Below, piece by piece: positions 12,461-25,700 of a stretch of DNA of 64,000 nucleotides (within the stretch, counting starts at the first letter, position 1; each line of letters starts with the position of its first letter). A program made the position numbers and the translations under genes. The DNA lies in the NCBI RefSeq assembly GCF_004027225.2, contig NC_044283.2, positions 16,696,992 to 16,760,991 of the forward strand, read 5' to 3'. Under the pieces are notes generated by a model. That model was not told where the DNA came from, ran no database searches, and saw nothing but the letters and a program-made list of their open reading frames with translations. The DNA comes from Strigops habroptila (lineage: Eukaryota > Chordata > Aves > Psittaciformes > Psittacidae).

Positions 12461-15400
12461 CTGGAGATTCTAGTGTAAGATGCTTTGCAAAAATTTTGTG
12501 AAAGAAAAACACCACCAACTTCAGCACATAAACCATAGAGGAATGCAAACTAAGGCACAGTACACATGCCTTTATGAATTAAAGCATCTTGAACAGAAAT
12601 ATTTTACCAGAGTTCAACATCAAAATGTGGAATTGTCTCAGTATAATTAACTGCTTTGTGATGATCAGACTACATCGACACTTCCTTTACAAAATTACAA
12701 ATTTACAATCACCACAGGCTGTGTTGATCGACCTGTATCCTATATAACAGTAGCTGAAGCTCTGCTTTAAGCGTAAACTCCTAACAGAACAAAGGATTTT
12801 AAAAGGCATATGTACCTGTCATAGCTTCACAACTATGGGAGGCCTGGCAAAACTGTTTTCTCTTCTAGAGAACGGCTTAAGCTGTTAAGTGTCTGTATTT
12901 ATGTAGTTATTACCAATACCCTAAAGAAAGCTGAACAATTTAACCATTTCCTCAGGACTTAGGACAAATAGAAAAGCATAAGTATGAGCATCTCAGTTTT
13001 TGAGGAAATAAAGAGATAATAAAACAATACTGAATGATGAAAAAAAACCTCACTTATGTTTTAAACTGGATATATAAATCCTACACAAACGCTTATTCAT
13101 CATGACACTAAACTACTGAAATTTCCTTTCAGGTAAAGGAAATAAAAGACTTCAGAGTAGAGTTCTTTGAAAGAAGTCTACTACTCAAACAAGAAGAAGT
13201 AAAAATCCTTAGCTCAGAACCCTCAAAAGAACCAGAGGAACAGCATACCCTAAGGCAAGATGTAAATGACCACAGTTTAAACTCACACAGCTCCCAAACT
13301 TTATACAGCTCACAGTAGATCACATGATGGGAGAACAAGACAAGGGAAGGAAAGACTATATAATTGGATTTGGCAAATGGAATTCCGGAGTGTAAAACAA
13401 GATTGAGTATTAGGCTGTGGTATTAGAGCTGTTGTTGTTGCATTAAGGGGAATGAAGGAGAGACCATTAAGCTCATTTAATGAGTCAGGATTTATTATAT
13501 ATGTGTGGTCAACTACATATCAAGTCTACCTTTTTTGCTTTTATACTTTTGCATTAAAAAAAGCCCACTTACTGAGTCATTCATTTCAATATTCTTCCTG
13601 CATCTTCTATTAATTTTCTTCCTTTATTTTATGGCTGTCTGTGAAAAAGCAACTTCTCGTCTGGCAATTGCAGTTACAAACATTTCTATCTGCTTACTCT
13701 GCATCACAGGTGAAACTTACTCTGATGAAAAGCCTTTGTGAAAAGAGCTAAGCTGTTGAAAAGCATTTCTCAAAAATCAACGGATTTAATGGCTGTTACA
13801 CTACGTCCATTTTGCATTTTATGTAACCCAATATTTTAAATTTGTTCCCCACTAGGAGTATAAAATGTGCTGCTTTGTGATAGAGAAAGCCCAAGAGACT
13901 TGCTAAAAACCAGTTCTTTTTGTCACCAGATCAAAGACTGATGTCTTCCATAGTAGTAGGAAAGCGATTCACACTGTAGCCTTATTGCTACTGTACCGCA
14001 CTGCCACAAGACAAATAAGCAACAATACTGGAATATTAATGCCATACTAATATAGATGTGTAAAGAGTTCACAGCATTTTCCCTCCCAATTTTAAGAAAA
14101 TTTCTGGTAACGGAGGTCAAAGTTAAGGAAAGTTTTGTCTGTTGTCATATTAATATAGATGTAGTTTCAAGTGCACAATCGAGAACACTTAGACTCATAA
14201 AGATACCAAGTTTTCATAGTTAGATTCCTAACTCTTGTAGTCAACTTTGAAATTATTACAAAGATTAGCAAATTCTCACTGTTAAGTACTGCACTAACTT
14301 GATCTCCCTAAGATAGCATTTAAAGCCAGCATTGAAATATAATGAAAAATCAAAATTGAAAATTTATATTCTCTACCGACAAATACAATAGATTTTCTTC
14401 TAAAACTCCAGACTACTGGAGAAAAGCCAAATTATAATGGAGAAAATTATTTTAGATGAAGAAAATATCCTAGCTTCAAGTGATTAGAATTGATTTTTAG
14501 AAGCTCTTCCATGTGAACTCCCACCCTGACACAAAGGGTAAGTAAACAGGTATGTGATGTCATCACAGCCTACAGTTCTGCCTGCTACTGTAGTAGGTCC
14601 ACAGCCTCCTTTGCATCTGTGATAAATCCACACCCTCTGAAGGAGATTTTTTTAAATACTCAGTATACTGTAAGTTTCTAAAATGGAGTCTTTCACAGTG
14701 TCCTGTTTTACTGCTGGGTAACAGTTTCTCTTATTTCAGCTTGGTTCTCTTGAAGCCTTTTGGCCAAGTCCAAAGCACATGAATGTGGTCTTCAGTGTTA
14801 TAATGAAACACAGTGAACCACTCTCATTGAGAGAAAACATAAATGCTTTCCTAAAAACAGGCTTACATAATTTTCTTTGCCACCTCAGAGAGTAATAATG
14901 TTTCACTTTCACTGAAGAAATTAAAATAGTCAGAACATAGATTTACAGTAAAAGGGGACCACTGTTCAACACATCAAATGCATTGTTGAAGCAACAGTTC
15001 AAAAGTCATATGGACCAATGTATCTACCAGCCACCTTATCTTGAATAAAACAGGTAATATGAAAAAGTGATCGACTTCCTTCTGTTGCTAGAATGAGTAC
15101 ATGGCTAGTTCTGGTTGCTTGATACTACCTTGAGCTGTAAGAACTCCAGAGCTTTATTCCCACTTGCACATTCTAGCAAAAACTGAGTATACATAAACAT
15201 TTGATAACAGTGTTCTGCCTACCTGCCACAATGCTTCACAATAAAACAGCATCACAACACCTTTTTCTTTCAAGCATATTCAGTAAGACACCAAGATCAG
15301 TAAAACTTGAAGAAAAACTTTAAATATTGACCATAAATGTGTAATAAGAACATTTCAGGCATGACAACAGAACAATGATGCAATTTATGATACCACATCA

Positions 15401-17411
15401 ACAAAAATACAGTCCAAAGAACACATAAATGAATAATGATGTTTTCATGTGCATTAAACTTCCAGATGTAGGAATTATGTCTGAAAACAGATACATGCAC
15501 AGCTAGAAATCATGTTCGTTCTTTTTAGCCAGTAGCTATACTTTAGACTAAAAATGCTTATATGATTTCCTTGGCTAGTGCAGACAGTACACAATGTTGA
15601 ATCAATGTGCCAAAACGAGACACCCTTTTCTATGTCAGACAATCCCCCAATACTGCAACAGTATCTCTGAAAAAAATTGGGGTTTGTAAGTGTGAAGAGA
15701 ATTCCAGAATCATAATTCTTTGTCTTTTAACATTTCGTTTATCAGTGAACTTTCTAAAGACAACAATTGATATGAGAAACTATGAGTAAAAGCGAAAATA
15801 ACAAAAATCGTAAATGAAATAATGTAAAATATCAAAATAGTTATCAGATTTCCTAAAGATCCAAAACTAAAGGAGGAAAGTTATCAGGTAAATAAAATTG
15901 AGTCCCAATTAAAACTAACATGAGACCATATCACAGTAATAGGCCTTACATTGCCATAGCAAGAAAAGGTTTAAATATTTGAATGCAAAATTTTCTTAAC
16001 TACAGTCAAAATTATGAAATAAATCTATGAGAGAGCTCTTTCTTCATTTGCAAAACAGAAACAGATAGATGTTACCCTTTCCTTTTCTAGGTCTGGCTCT
16101 TACAGCAGTCTTGTGTCAAGGTTTGAACTTCCTAAAAACAAGGTTTGTATGTTGAGTTTAGCTGCAAATCAGTGAATTAAAATACAAAATCACAACCTAA
16201 AGATAAAAAATGCTGTATTTTGGAAAAGCAGGGTTATGCTGAATGAGCTTAATATGATGAATCTTATATATCACATAAAGCACAAAAGAAATAAAGTATA
16301 CAAGAGCCATAATGTTGTTTTTACTACAACTTAAATGAACTCTTCAGTTTATAACCGGAGATAGTTTTCTACAAAATATAATACAAAGGGGGGCCTAAGA
16401 TTTTGCTCCGGTATTTTGAAGAGTTTTTTTATTCCTTTGGGCAATATAATCAGATTAGCTAATACAATATTGTTTCTATAAACAAATACTTCTGCAGTAA
16501 TTTAATTCCTATTGCAGAACCTTTTTTTTTCACTTGGTATTTCACACCTTAGTTATTTTATTGAAATGAGTTGAGACTTCTGTTTAAGGAGATCTCTTCA
16601 CCCACCGGAAGAAATAACTTCGTAAGTGTACCATCTTTGTAAGTAATATAACAGCCTTTCTAAGATCACATTTGTATTACAATGTATTATAAATATCTAG
16701 CTTCAAAAACGGATTTAATTTCACACTAGCCTAAAGAGTTTCCAAGCCAATGCATTTAGCATAGTAACTGTGTATCGTACTCGTCTAGCATAATTTTGCA
16801 TTTTAAGTTGTTGTGTAAGGATTCAACGTACAAACACTTTATAGTCATCAGATTTCACTTGGCAATGAATAGATACTAAAACGGATCTCTGAATGAATAC
16901 TTCTCAGAAGTACGTAGTACGATTTTTTACCATATATTTATAAAATCATTACTGATTTATATTAGAAATCATTCAATGATGACTTTTTTAAAACAAGTAG
17001 ATGATAATACACTAAATTTCTGCTTCGTTTTCATTATTTACCCTTCCTCACAATATGAGAAACTACACAGTGGAATGAAATTCTGTTCCTTTTGAAACCG
17101 ATAACCGGTTGTGACCGAGTTCAGACATGTCAGAACTTGATTTGTTGTATGAGCTGTTTTAGGTTAGCTCTTTTTCTTTTATCTTGGTGTGTTATACTCG
17201 TAATAGAATGTAACACACCTACTGTAGCTGAAAGATTCATGTAAAATATTATATACCTTTAAAAATTGCACTTTTCGGCATTACTCTGATGCTATGTAAT
17301 GGTTAATTTCATGACTTCTCTGAAATTAAAATGAATATCATGCAATTAAAAAAAAAGTAAAATCCAAAGTGCTTAGTTGTTTGACTTCTCCAATTCTTTA
17401 AGACTACAATT
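12461..17411 (-). other. LCORL: Likely long-isoform 3'UTR / downstream LCORL sequence
   Basis: This AT-rich, transposon-free stretch lies immediately beyond exon 7b. If the exon 7b donor at 17440 is not used, it begins the 3'UTR; minus-strand AATAAA hexamers occur at 16557-16562 and 16428-16433. If the donor is used, it is intron and a further terminal exon lies here or to the left. I found no convincing one. Confidence 0.4.
16428..16562 (-). terminator. Two candidate poly(A) signals for the long isoform
   Basis: AATAAA appears on the minus strand at 16562-16557 and 16433-16428, about 850-980 bp after the read-through stop at 17412. Such hexamers are common in AT-rich DNA, so this is weak without transcript ends. 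Confidence 0.25.
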
Positions 17412-17440
17412 TTAAGATGAAGGGGGGAACAGGAACTTAC

Positions 17441-20400
17441 CTACTTGGTACTTTGGGTAATAAGTTGCCATTTGTCCACTACTGCATGATTGTCTCTTAT
17501 GCCTTTTCCTTATATTTGTATCAGTGGTCTCCCATTGTGGACTTTTTCTTTTGTTTATTCTGATAAGAACTTCAGAACTACCAGCAGGATTATCATCATG
17601 GTTTACACCTCTAAATTTTGTGCTGTGAAACTGGTCATCCAGCCTTTCAGTCACTTTAGAAGAATTGGATCCTTTAGATGTTTCCATTTCATTTTCTTGT
17701 TTCTTTAATGTATTTTGTTTAGTAGAATGGGACCTCAAAAGAGGATGTCTTTTTTCTTCCATATAGGCCTGAGTGCTTTTACTTTCAACAGCTTCCGGAG
17801 AATAAATGACATTATTTAACTTAAATGAATTGTGCTGCTCGATATGGTTGATTTTTTTCAGAAATATCCTACAATCTTTAAAGGTTTTGGCTTTCCAAGT
17901 ATTTTGAAACAATTTATCTTGGCTTTGCTCTTTTCTAACATTTTGTTGGCAACAAACTGTTCCGTTTGTCTCTGCATGTGACTTAAGTATATTTGCTAAA
18001 CCAGGATGTGGGTTAAACTCAGAAGATCCCATCATCTGTTGAACAAATGCATCTCTGGCTTCATTCTCAGTTGGCAAGAGGCTACTCTGAGATTCTACCA
18101 AAGTCTGAGTGGGCTGGATTTCTACTGTATTTTTTTCCTGGAGCTTGGGCATTTCATCATTGGCTTCCCCACTTGTACTTTTAAACAACTGGCTTTGGCA
18201 AAAGAACTGCAGATTTTTCTGTTTTGATTTCCAGCCTCCGGGAGCCTGGTTATAGAGCTTTTTCATCTGTCCCCATCTATCACGCCGTAGCTTCTTAAAT
18301 TCATTTCTTTTTAATCTGGCTAATGTGAAATTACTTTTCATGCTTAAGACTGGAGACCTCACCATGTTATGTAGTATCTGTAATTTCCCTGCTGGTTTGG
18401 AAGGCGAGGATAGTGCAAACTTTTTAAAGTGCTTTCTGAAAGGGCAAGTATTAAGATCAGATTGTTTAGCTTCCATCTTTATCTCTCTAGTACTAACTAC
18501 TTCTAATGGATTGCGAGCATTTGCCTTTCTCACTAGAGAGAGAGACTGCGTTTCTGTAGTTTGCATAAACCAGGTGCAGAGTTCATTCATATTACACTTT
18601 TTCTGAAAAAGCATTTTTATAGGTGATGTTTCAAGTTCTACAAGGCAGGAGTCTAAACGGTTTGACATTTCAGTATCACAGTCTTGTTCAATGGGATTCC
18701 CTTTTTCACACTCACATTTATCAAACTCATTTCCCCCCACTCGCAACCAGGTATTAGTTATTTGTTCAAATCTATTGTTTAGTTCTTCCAACAAAGTGTC
18801 ACTTGAAGTGGAAGTAGGCCACCACCTGAGAGAAGGATTAGATGAAAAAATGGGATCCGATGATACTTCATTAATGGCCCCGAATTCACCATCCTTAAGA
18901 TCCATTTTTGCATTTCCTGAATTTCTCAGTTCTGAGGTATCTTTGGATGCTGTGCTCTGATTTGATTGCCTATGTTTTTCCTTTCGATCTTTAGCTTTTT
19001 TCAAATGGAGTTTGTAAGATTTATGTAGTAAGGCACTTCTACAAGTAAATGCACTAGAAGATGCTAATGAATGTAAAAAATGCAGCGAGGGTTTTCTGTC
19101 TCTAGCAGAATGTCTCGATGGAATTTCATGTTTTCTTGACACTGTTGTAATAACATTGTTTGATCTATCCTCTCTAGAATCTTTCTGCATGCTCTTTACT
19201 TGACCCATATTATTGCACAGTTGATTTTTCCTCTCCTGTGGTACATTTTTTTCTAACACACTCTGCTGTTGCAAAGGAGGCAAACAGTTGCTAATACTCA
19301 CTTTTCTTTCCTGAGGTGAAACTCTATTAACAGTCACAGATATGCCGGAGATTTTTACTTTTGCTGGCCTGCCGGGTTTACGAATGGTGGTTAGCGGTTT
19401 CTTAATAGGCCGTATAATATTGCTGCACGGATGTGGTGATGCTAGGTTACTCTTGATAGGTCTGACATAGTCATAACCAGAGACCTCGTTTTCAGTAGAA
19501 GAATTTTGTAAGGCTTTTACTATTTCAGTAAGAGCATTTTCAGTTTCCACATTGTGCCTTACTTTGCTGTGGTCATTAGCAAAATTAGAATCAATGTGTT
19601 GTGTGGGCAGAATGCTAATTACATTTAGATTACTTTCAGAAACATGTCTTTTAGTTCTTCTTGACCTTCCAAAAACAACTGTCACAGTAATATTTTTGTT
19701 GCTGTTAACTTCTTCCATTACTCCTGCACTCAAGTCGGTACTTTTACCATCACTACTAAGTTTAGGTCTAGGTTCTGTACTTTCAGTCATGTCTACTTTT
19801 GGTTTAGGAGGCCGTCCAATAGGTCTCTTAACCTGCTTAACAACTTGAGGACCTATTTTCTTTGGTCTACCAGGTTTTCTTTTTAAAACCAATTCACTAC
19901 TACTGCTTGGTTTCTCCACAACTTCGTCATTTTGTTTTGAGTCATTTAAGGTAGTTTGACCAATTGGACAAAAGCGTGTAACTGCTTCTGCATAAACACA
20001 ACTGGACTCCTCCTTGGTCTCATTTTCACTGTAATCACAATCCTTGACACAGATTGCATGAGAAAGGTCTCCTGTGACCTGTTTGTCTAACAAAGTGTTG
20101 GAGTGCCCCTGAAACAAACAAATATCTGTGCTTCCTTTAGAAGATGCAGCTGCAGATGTCAAAGTATATTTGACTCCTTCACTACTATTAACCTCTGAGA
20201 CAAACATAAGCTTAATAGGACTGGAGTAGTTTAAGGGAGATGAGATCTCCCCAGCTTCAGAAGTTGTATTTGAGTCCCCATTGTTGGAAGTTGAACTGGA
20301 TGAATTAAAGGTCAGAGATTTCAAAAGGCTGTCATTTATTGCTTGATGTATAACCATTTCTTGTTTGTTTGTTGTCACACACATGGTTTTGATTTTACTG

Positions 20401-22299
20401 CTGCTTGGCACATGTGAATGTGGAAGGAAGCTTTGTCCTTTGAATCCCATTTCACTCACAGTGAAAGGCAAGCCTCTTCTAGCACCTGGGTTCATAACCG
20501 GTTCGTATGCATTAACTTTTTGGCTTATTCTGTAACTATCCAACAATGAGTTGTTAGTCTTTCTGGCTAAGCTTATTGTATCTTCTAAACGCTCTACAAC
20601 AACTTGCAGATTTGTGTCTCTCACAATTTTGCTGATATTTATGTCACTGCATCTTTCAGCATGAACATCTTTATTTAGTTTCATTTTTTCCAAACTCTCA
20701 CAAGCATTTTTTGCATTGGATGACTTTCTAAACACAATATTGTTTGTTACATACACAGAGTACCATCCAGGAGGCACAATATTACGTTTAGTTCTGCCCA
20801 AGATTCCATTACTCTCATCCTGTAGAGGAATTTGACCAGTCTCATTTAAGGTTGCACAATCTCCTTGCGTTTTTGCGAGTTTCGCCTGTCTGGCTGCAAT
20901 AGCACTGTTTTCTGAAAGAACTAGAAAGCCAGAGCTAGTGTGAAAATTAGTAAGAGGTAGTTTGAAAGACTCTGTTTGGTGTAGTGGAAAGCACCTTGGT
21001 TTGGTTTGGCAATTCATGCATGGGTTATTTTCAAGATGTTGCAAAGCCTCCTCTTCTATCACAGTAAAACTGTGTCTTTTATTTGGATATATTTTATCGA
21101 TTTTTCTGGTGGATTTCTTTGCATTTCTCTCAGAAATTGACTTTTTTCTTACAAGGGTTTCATCAAGGCTTGCAAGCTCCCTCTTGATTTGCAAAGACTG
21201 TCGTCGAATGAATGGTGAATCAGGAGAATTATACATTGAAAATAAAGTTTCCTGACGCTTGCGAAATCTTGTTTGGATGATTTTATTTTCCATTTGTTTA
21301 TCATGTTGGCGAAGTAACTCCATAAAGCTGTAATCACTTGCCTTAGCATTATGCAAAAGGGAGGTTATGAAGTCTCCTAATTTGACATCGTTTTCTGGTG
21401 TCCTGTCACTGCTAGAAAGTTTTACAAGATTTGTTGCTATATCTGTAGTGTCTATTGATTTTAGCTTTTCATTAATGCGGTCCATTAAATCTTGAAAAAT
21501 GGCAGAATGTTCACCTTTCTCAGCCTTCTCGGGATTTATATAATAGTTGTTGCTTTCTTGGTCTGTTGATAGCAACATTGTCTCTTTTCCTTTGCATGTT
21601 TTACTTTCATATTCAAATTTTCCGTTGCTTCCTTCAGCTGGCAAGAGGGATGGAGGCTGGTTGACGGATATTTCAAGCTTGTTGTCTAAAGTTGGGAAAT
21701 CTGTAACCGATCCTTCCAATGATTCAAATTCTTTACTCTGTACAGGTGATAGTGGAGGTGGTGATGGGCTGCGAGATCTATTTGAATTTTTAATGCTGCT
21801 CAAGAGATCACAGTCCTTAGTTGAATATGTACATGCTGCTGCTTTCCCAGAATGCCAGTTGTAATTTTGCAACTGTTCAGCACAATACTTATGAGAACTA
21901 CATGCTTTGTTCACCATTGTCTTAATACATCCAATTGCTACAGCTTGGCATGACAAAGAATGGAAATCTTTAATACAGACAGACAGAGGTGGTAAACAAG
22001 TGTTTGGTCTTTGAGTTTGTAAACAGCACCTTTTTGTCAGCATATGCCCATTGCAATTACAAAATGAAACGTGAACATCCTCTTCAGTAAGGGAACTGGG
22101 AGTTTCAGAGTGGACCAAATGTGTTTGCTTGCAACTGCAAGCTATAGGAAAGTTTTCATCTTGTATTAGAAATTTTAACATAGCCAAAGTCTGTTGCCAG
22201 TGATATGAACAAAAAGACTCCAAAACTTTGCTTAATGTTGATTTTCCTTTTTCAAAATTAGCTGTTTCCTCTGAATTTGCATCAGCTGTTGAGCTTGAA
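17441..22299 (-). CDS. LCORL: LCORL exon 7b: giant alternative exon of long (PALI2-type) isoform
   Basis: After ttgttttcattttcag the exon reads (G)SSSTADANSEETANFEKGKS and stays open for 1,619 full codons to a CAAGTAG|GTAAGT donor. Without splicing, the frame runs nine more codons to TAA at 17414-17412. The first 140 residues have about 15 cysteines (ACSC, FCNC, RCC). Three AT-hook-like motifs follow at about 19885-19860 (KPGRPKK), 19820-19797 (IGRPPKPK) and 19387-19354 (KPGRPAK). Further on are a conserved-looking block with ELCTWFMQTTETQSL (about 18630-18500) and a basic helical block with LKRNEFKKLRRDRWGQMKK (about 18362-18247). The LCOR and LCORL long isoforms are the PRC2 accessory proteins PALI1 and PALI2; assigning PALI2 to this exon rests on position and my memory of the family. 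The exon is intact, with no frameshift. Confidence 0.93.
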
Positions 22300-22634
22300 C
22301 TGAAAATGAAAACAAATCAAAACAAAATATAAATTACAGTAAAACACCATATCTAATGCTTGTTACAATGGTAACTCAAACCTAATAACCTGAAGTTTGC
22401 AAAATAGTTCTGTTCTATTTGCACTATACTTGCGAGTGTCACTAGCAATGATGTTCATCTTATCTATAGCAGTGATAGTCCTATCATAAGAAAAATCATC
22501 AGGAAAAAATTAAGGGGAAAAAAATAGTTTGAAACATAGCTTCTGATATCTAAAATGTAATGAGAATAATGTTAACTTTCTGATATTTCAAACTACCTTA
22601 ATCAATGAAGGAAAACCTCACCAGGAACCAAGGG

Positions 22635-22765
22635 AGCTTAATATTACTCCCACATCACAAAAGTGAGGCACAGAGAGGGTAAATGCCTTGCCTAAGGGCA
22701 CAACTCATGGTTGTGGCAAAGGCAAGAACAGATCCTTCTCTTCCAAATCCCACACTAAGATATTC
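22635..22765 (+). repeat. MIR-like ancient SINE fragment
   Basis: The segment reads like the conserved core and 3' half of MIR: ATTACTCCC, then AGTGAGGCACAGAGAGGGTA, AATGCCTTGCCTAAGG and GCACA. It matches the usual gaggcacagagaggttaag / cttgcccaaggtcacac wording with few changes. The rest decays into AAGAACAGATCC and similar, corresponding to the MIR tail. It sits about 340 bp upstream (in transcription) of exon 7b, in antisense orientation to LCORL. MIR/CORE-SINEs are ancient amniote elements and only sparse relics remain in birds. Confidence 0.7.
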
Positions 22766-25700
22766 ATATAGCAAACTGTATTAAATGCTCTTCAGGATAC
22801 TCTTAAAGATCCTTTTAAATACATTTTCTATTTATATATTTGTTTTTTCAAGAACACTTAATGGGCTCAGAGAAAATTGTGAAAAACTGCCACTTGCTAC
22901 TGTTATTGTTTTTTGCATATAAAAATTTCCCTTCTAGTTTTTAAATAAACTGCAGTGGTGCATCACAGGCTCTTCGTTGCAATATACTACACACAGGCTC
23001 GGATTCCTTCATTAAACAGAGATAATCACCACTGGAATAAATAACTTCCGTGATAAAGGTCAATATCCTTTAAATCTCAAATACAGGGTAGGCCTATATC
23101 TAAAAAAGACTTCTGAGCAGTTGTTCTCAAAGATATTAACTCAAAATCACTCATAAAATACTACCTTAACTATTTAATGAATTTCTTACAAATTATTAAA
23201 ACTAATGTCACTACTTACCTAATAAATCATTTATACTGAAAAGCTGAAAATTTTCCATGGCAGAAATTAATACGGATATTTTTTCAATTAAATACAAAAT
23301 CCTTATGCTGAATAGCAACTATCAACAGATAGTTAATACCTAATTCAAATGTTTTACTGAAACCAACTGCATAAGCAGAAAATATTAGAAGAATTCTGTT
23401 TTAGAAAAGTATGTATTGTTTAAACATATCACCAAACTCTGAACATGACACTAACTTTTTGCCTTGCTATTATCTTGTGTAATTTTTTGCATCTAAGCCT
23501 GTACTTTGGAAAAAATTCATTTTGATTTGGTCTACAGCTGTATTATCAAGGAAGAAACATATTTAAAATTTCTATAAAGTTACCTATTCATTAATTAGCT
23601 CATACCCAATGTTATTGGCATTTAAAATAATTTTAGCTTAAGGTTTCTTACTGGAAGTTACATGCAGAAGTTTGTATTTTTATTGTCCCACATGGATTTT
23701 AAAGTTTAGAGCTTAAAACTAGTTAACTATACTTCATAATTCCTCAAGTTTTTTCCTTCTTCTGTAAAACTTTGTATGAAATGGTATATATTCAAAATCA
23801 AGCATCTAGATGATACTAACTCCTAAAAGCATCAGATAATTGTGAATGCCCTAGCTGAAATTGTAATTATGTTTAAACTTTGAATAATTGAAGTGTTAAA
23901 AAGACAAAAACCCCTCTACACTTTCAATCTAAAGTAAAACCAACATTCAAGGGCATGTCATTGTCAGGATTTAACCGGTTTTGAGACGCTGCTTCACTGA
24001 GAAGAGTCTGAGTGTTACTCGATCCAACAACCTCAAGAGTCATGAGGTGTTGAAATGTATTGCTACACTTGTGAAAACAAAGCTTATTCTAGCAGCACAG
24101 TTATGGATAAAAAATAATTCCCCTGCCATCATCGTGACTTCAATTAAATAATGTTTTGAAAGGCCAGATAGAAAAAAAAACGAACATGGCACTAGGTCTT
24201 CAATATTTTGCTCATAAATCTCAGTAAATTTGTTAGGTATTAATTTGGAAAAAAGATGGCTATTGTAGAGTCTTTTCAGACTCCAGGCAGATATCTGTCC
24301 CTCTAGACTCACCAGGTATGTCTAATGGAGTTTCACTGGAGAGCTTTAATTGAATAGGACCTGTTTCATAACTGCTATTGAAAGTATGCTCACTGGTGGA
24401 AGAAACCTCCCTAAAGCTTTCTCAAGGTCAGTAACCAAAATTTCCAAAGGCCTCAAAACGGCTCTGAATTCGCTATTTGGAGATGAACCTGTTGTATAAA
24501 GTAATATCCTGGTTATCACAGACATACTGGACATTCTTCCAATACAGTTTCTTTCCAACTTATCGGTCTAACATCTATAAGCTGCTTTCCCTTAACGTGT
24601 GTTAGTTTCTAAAGCTGACAACTTCAGCTATTCTACTGCAACAGCGCCACACTCCACATGATCTTCCAAGTTCATGAAAACACACCAACCCCTTACTCTG
24701 TTACCATTTCAGAGCACAGCTTACTATGCAACAAATTAAACCATTAAAGCAACCCATTTCTTTAAAGTGTCTCTCTGTAGAGCTGTCAATATACTTACAC
24801 TAATTTTTAGGAGCTTTTCAATAAAATGATGGAATTATATTTCAGTTTCCCACCTACAGCCCTTTAAATATGTGCCGTCACATAGTAATTTAGGCTATCC
24901 TCAAGATAAAAGGCTTACACAACTCCCTAGAAGGAAGAGCTATCGCTTTCCCAATTGCATACTTCCTTCACAGAACAGTCTTACACTTTCTACAAATCAC
25001 ACATGGGTAGGAAACTGAGGAAGTGAGAGGATCAATATGCACTGCTCCCCCAGTGCCTTTTGTGCACAATATCTCCAAGGACAAAGGTTAAGCACGGAAC
25101 GATGTTACCTCCCTGCTGGAGGACAGGGATGGTTAATACCACGGAGTGGGGATTGACTGGAGTAGAACATTGGCACAAAGGCAGAGATGAGATAAGGTTA
25201 AGTACTAGCCTTTCAGCGTATTATTTTATGTATAAGAAAGTAAACCTTTGCCTCCTCCACAAAGCCAAAAACTATCAGAAAGAGCTCTGTCAGAGGACTC
25301 CCAAAAGATGTCCCTTCCTGGTGTTCTATCCTCTGTCGTCTCAGCCACAGACAAGATAGATTAATCTAGCAACTTCTTTGCAGACTGGGAACAGAACACA
25401 CTTCTAAGTACTCATACAAACAGCATAGAACTATTATAGAACAGTAAATTTGTCCTATAGAAATGTTTGTTTTCTGACTTTCCTAAGTAAATAAATCCCT
25501 CAAAAAAGCTATATGTTATCTGTAATATATAATATTTTTTAGCTGCAAACTAAAGGATATAGCTGTTATAAATGAGAAGAAATTTACAGAACTAATTCTA
25601 TGAGTAATGCATCAATTCTGAGAGATTATCCGTCTTGAAAACTACTATTTCTGGTATATAGAATACTCATAGTAAAATTAGTCATTATGTGCTTAATTTA

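Noticed and set aside
1..17411. NCAPG 3' exons (expected convergent neighbour)
   Set aside because: Synteny from mammals suggests NCAPG nearby, but no plus-strand exon here could be matched to it, so it is not annotated.
17490..21864. Eight or so plus-strand open frames of 70-105 codons opposite exon 7b
   Set aside because: These are antisense shadows of the 1,619-codon LCORL exon; they have no independent support.
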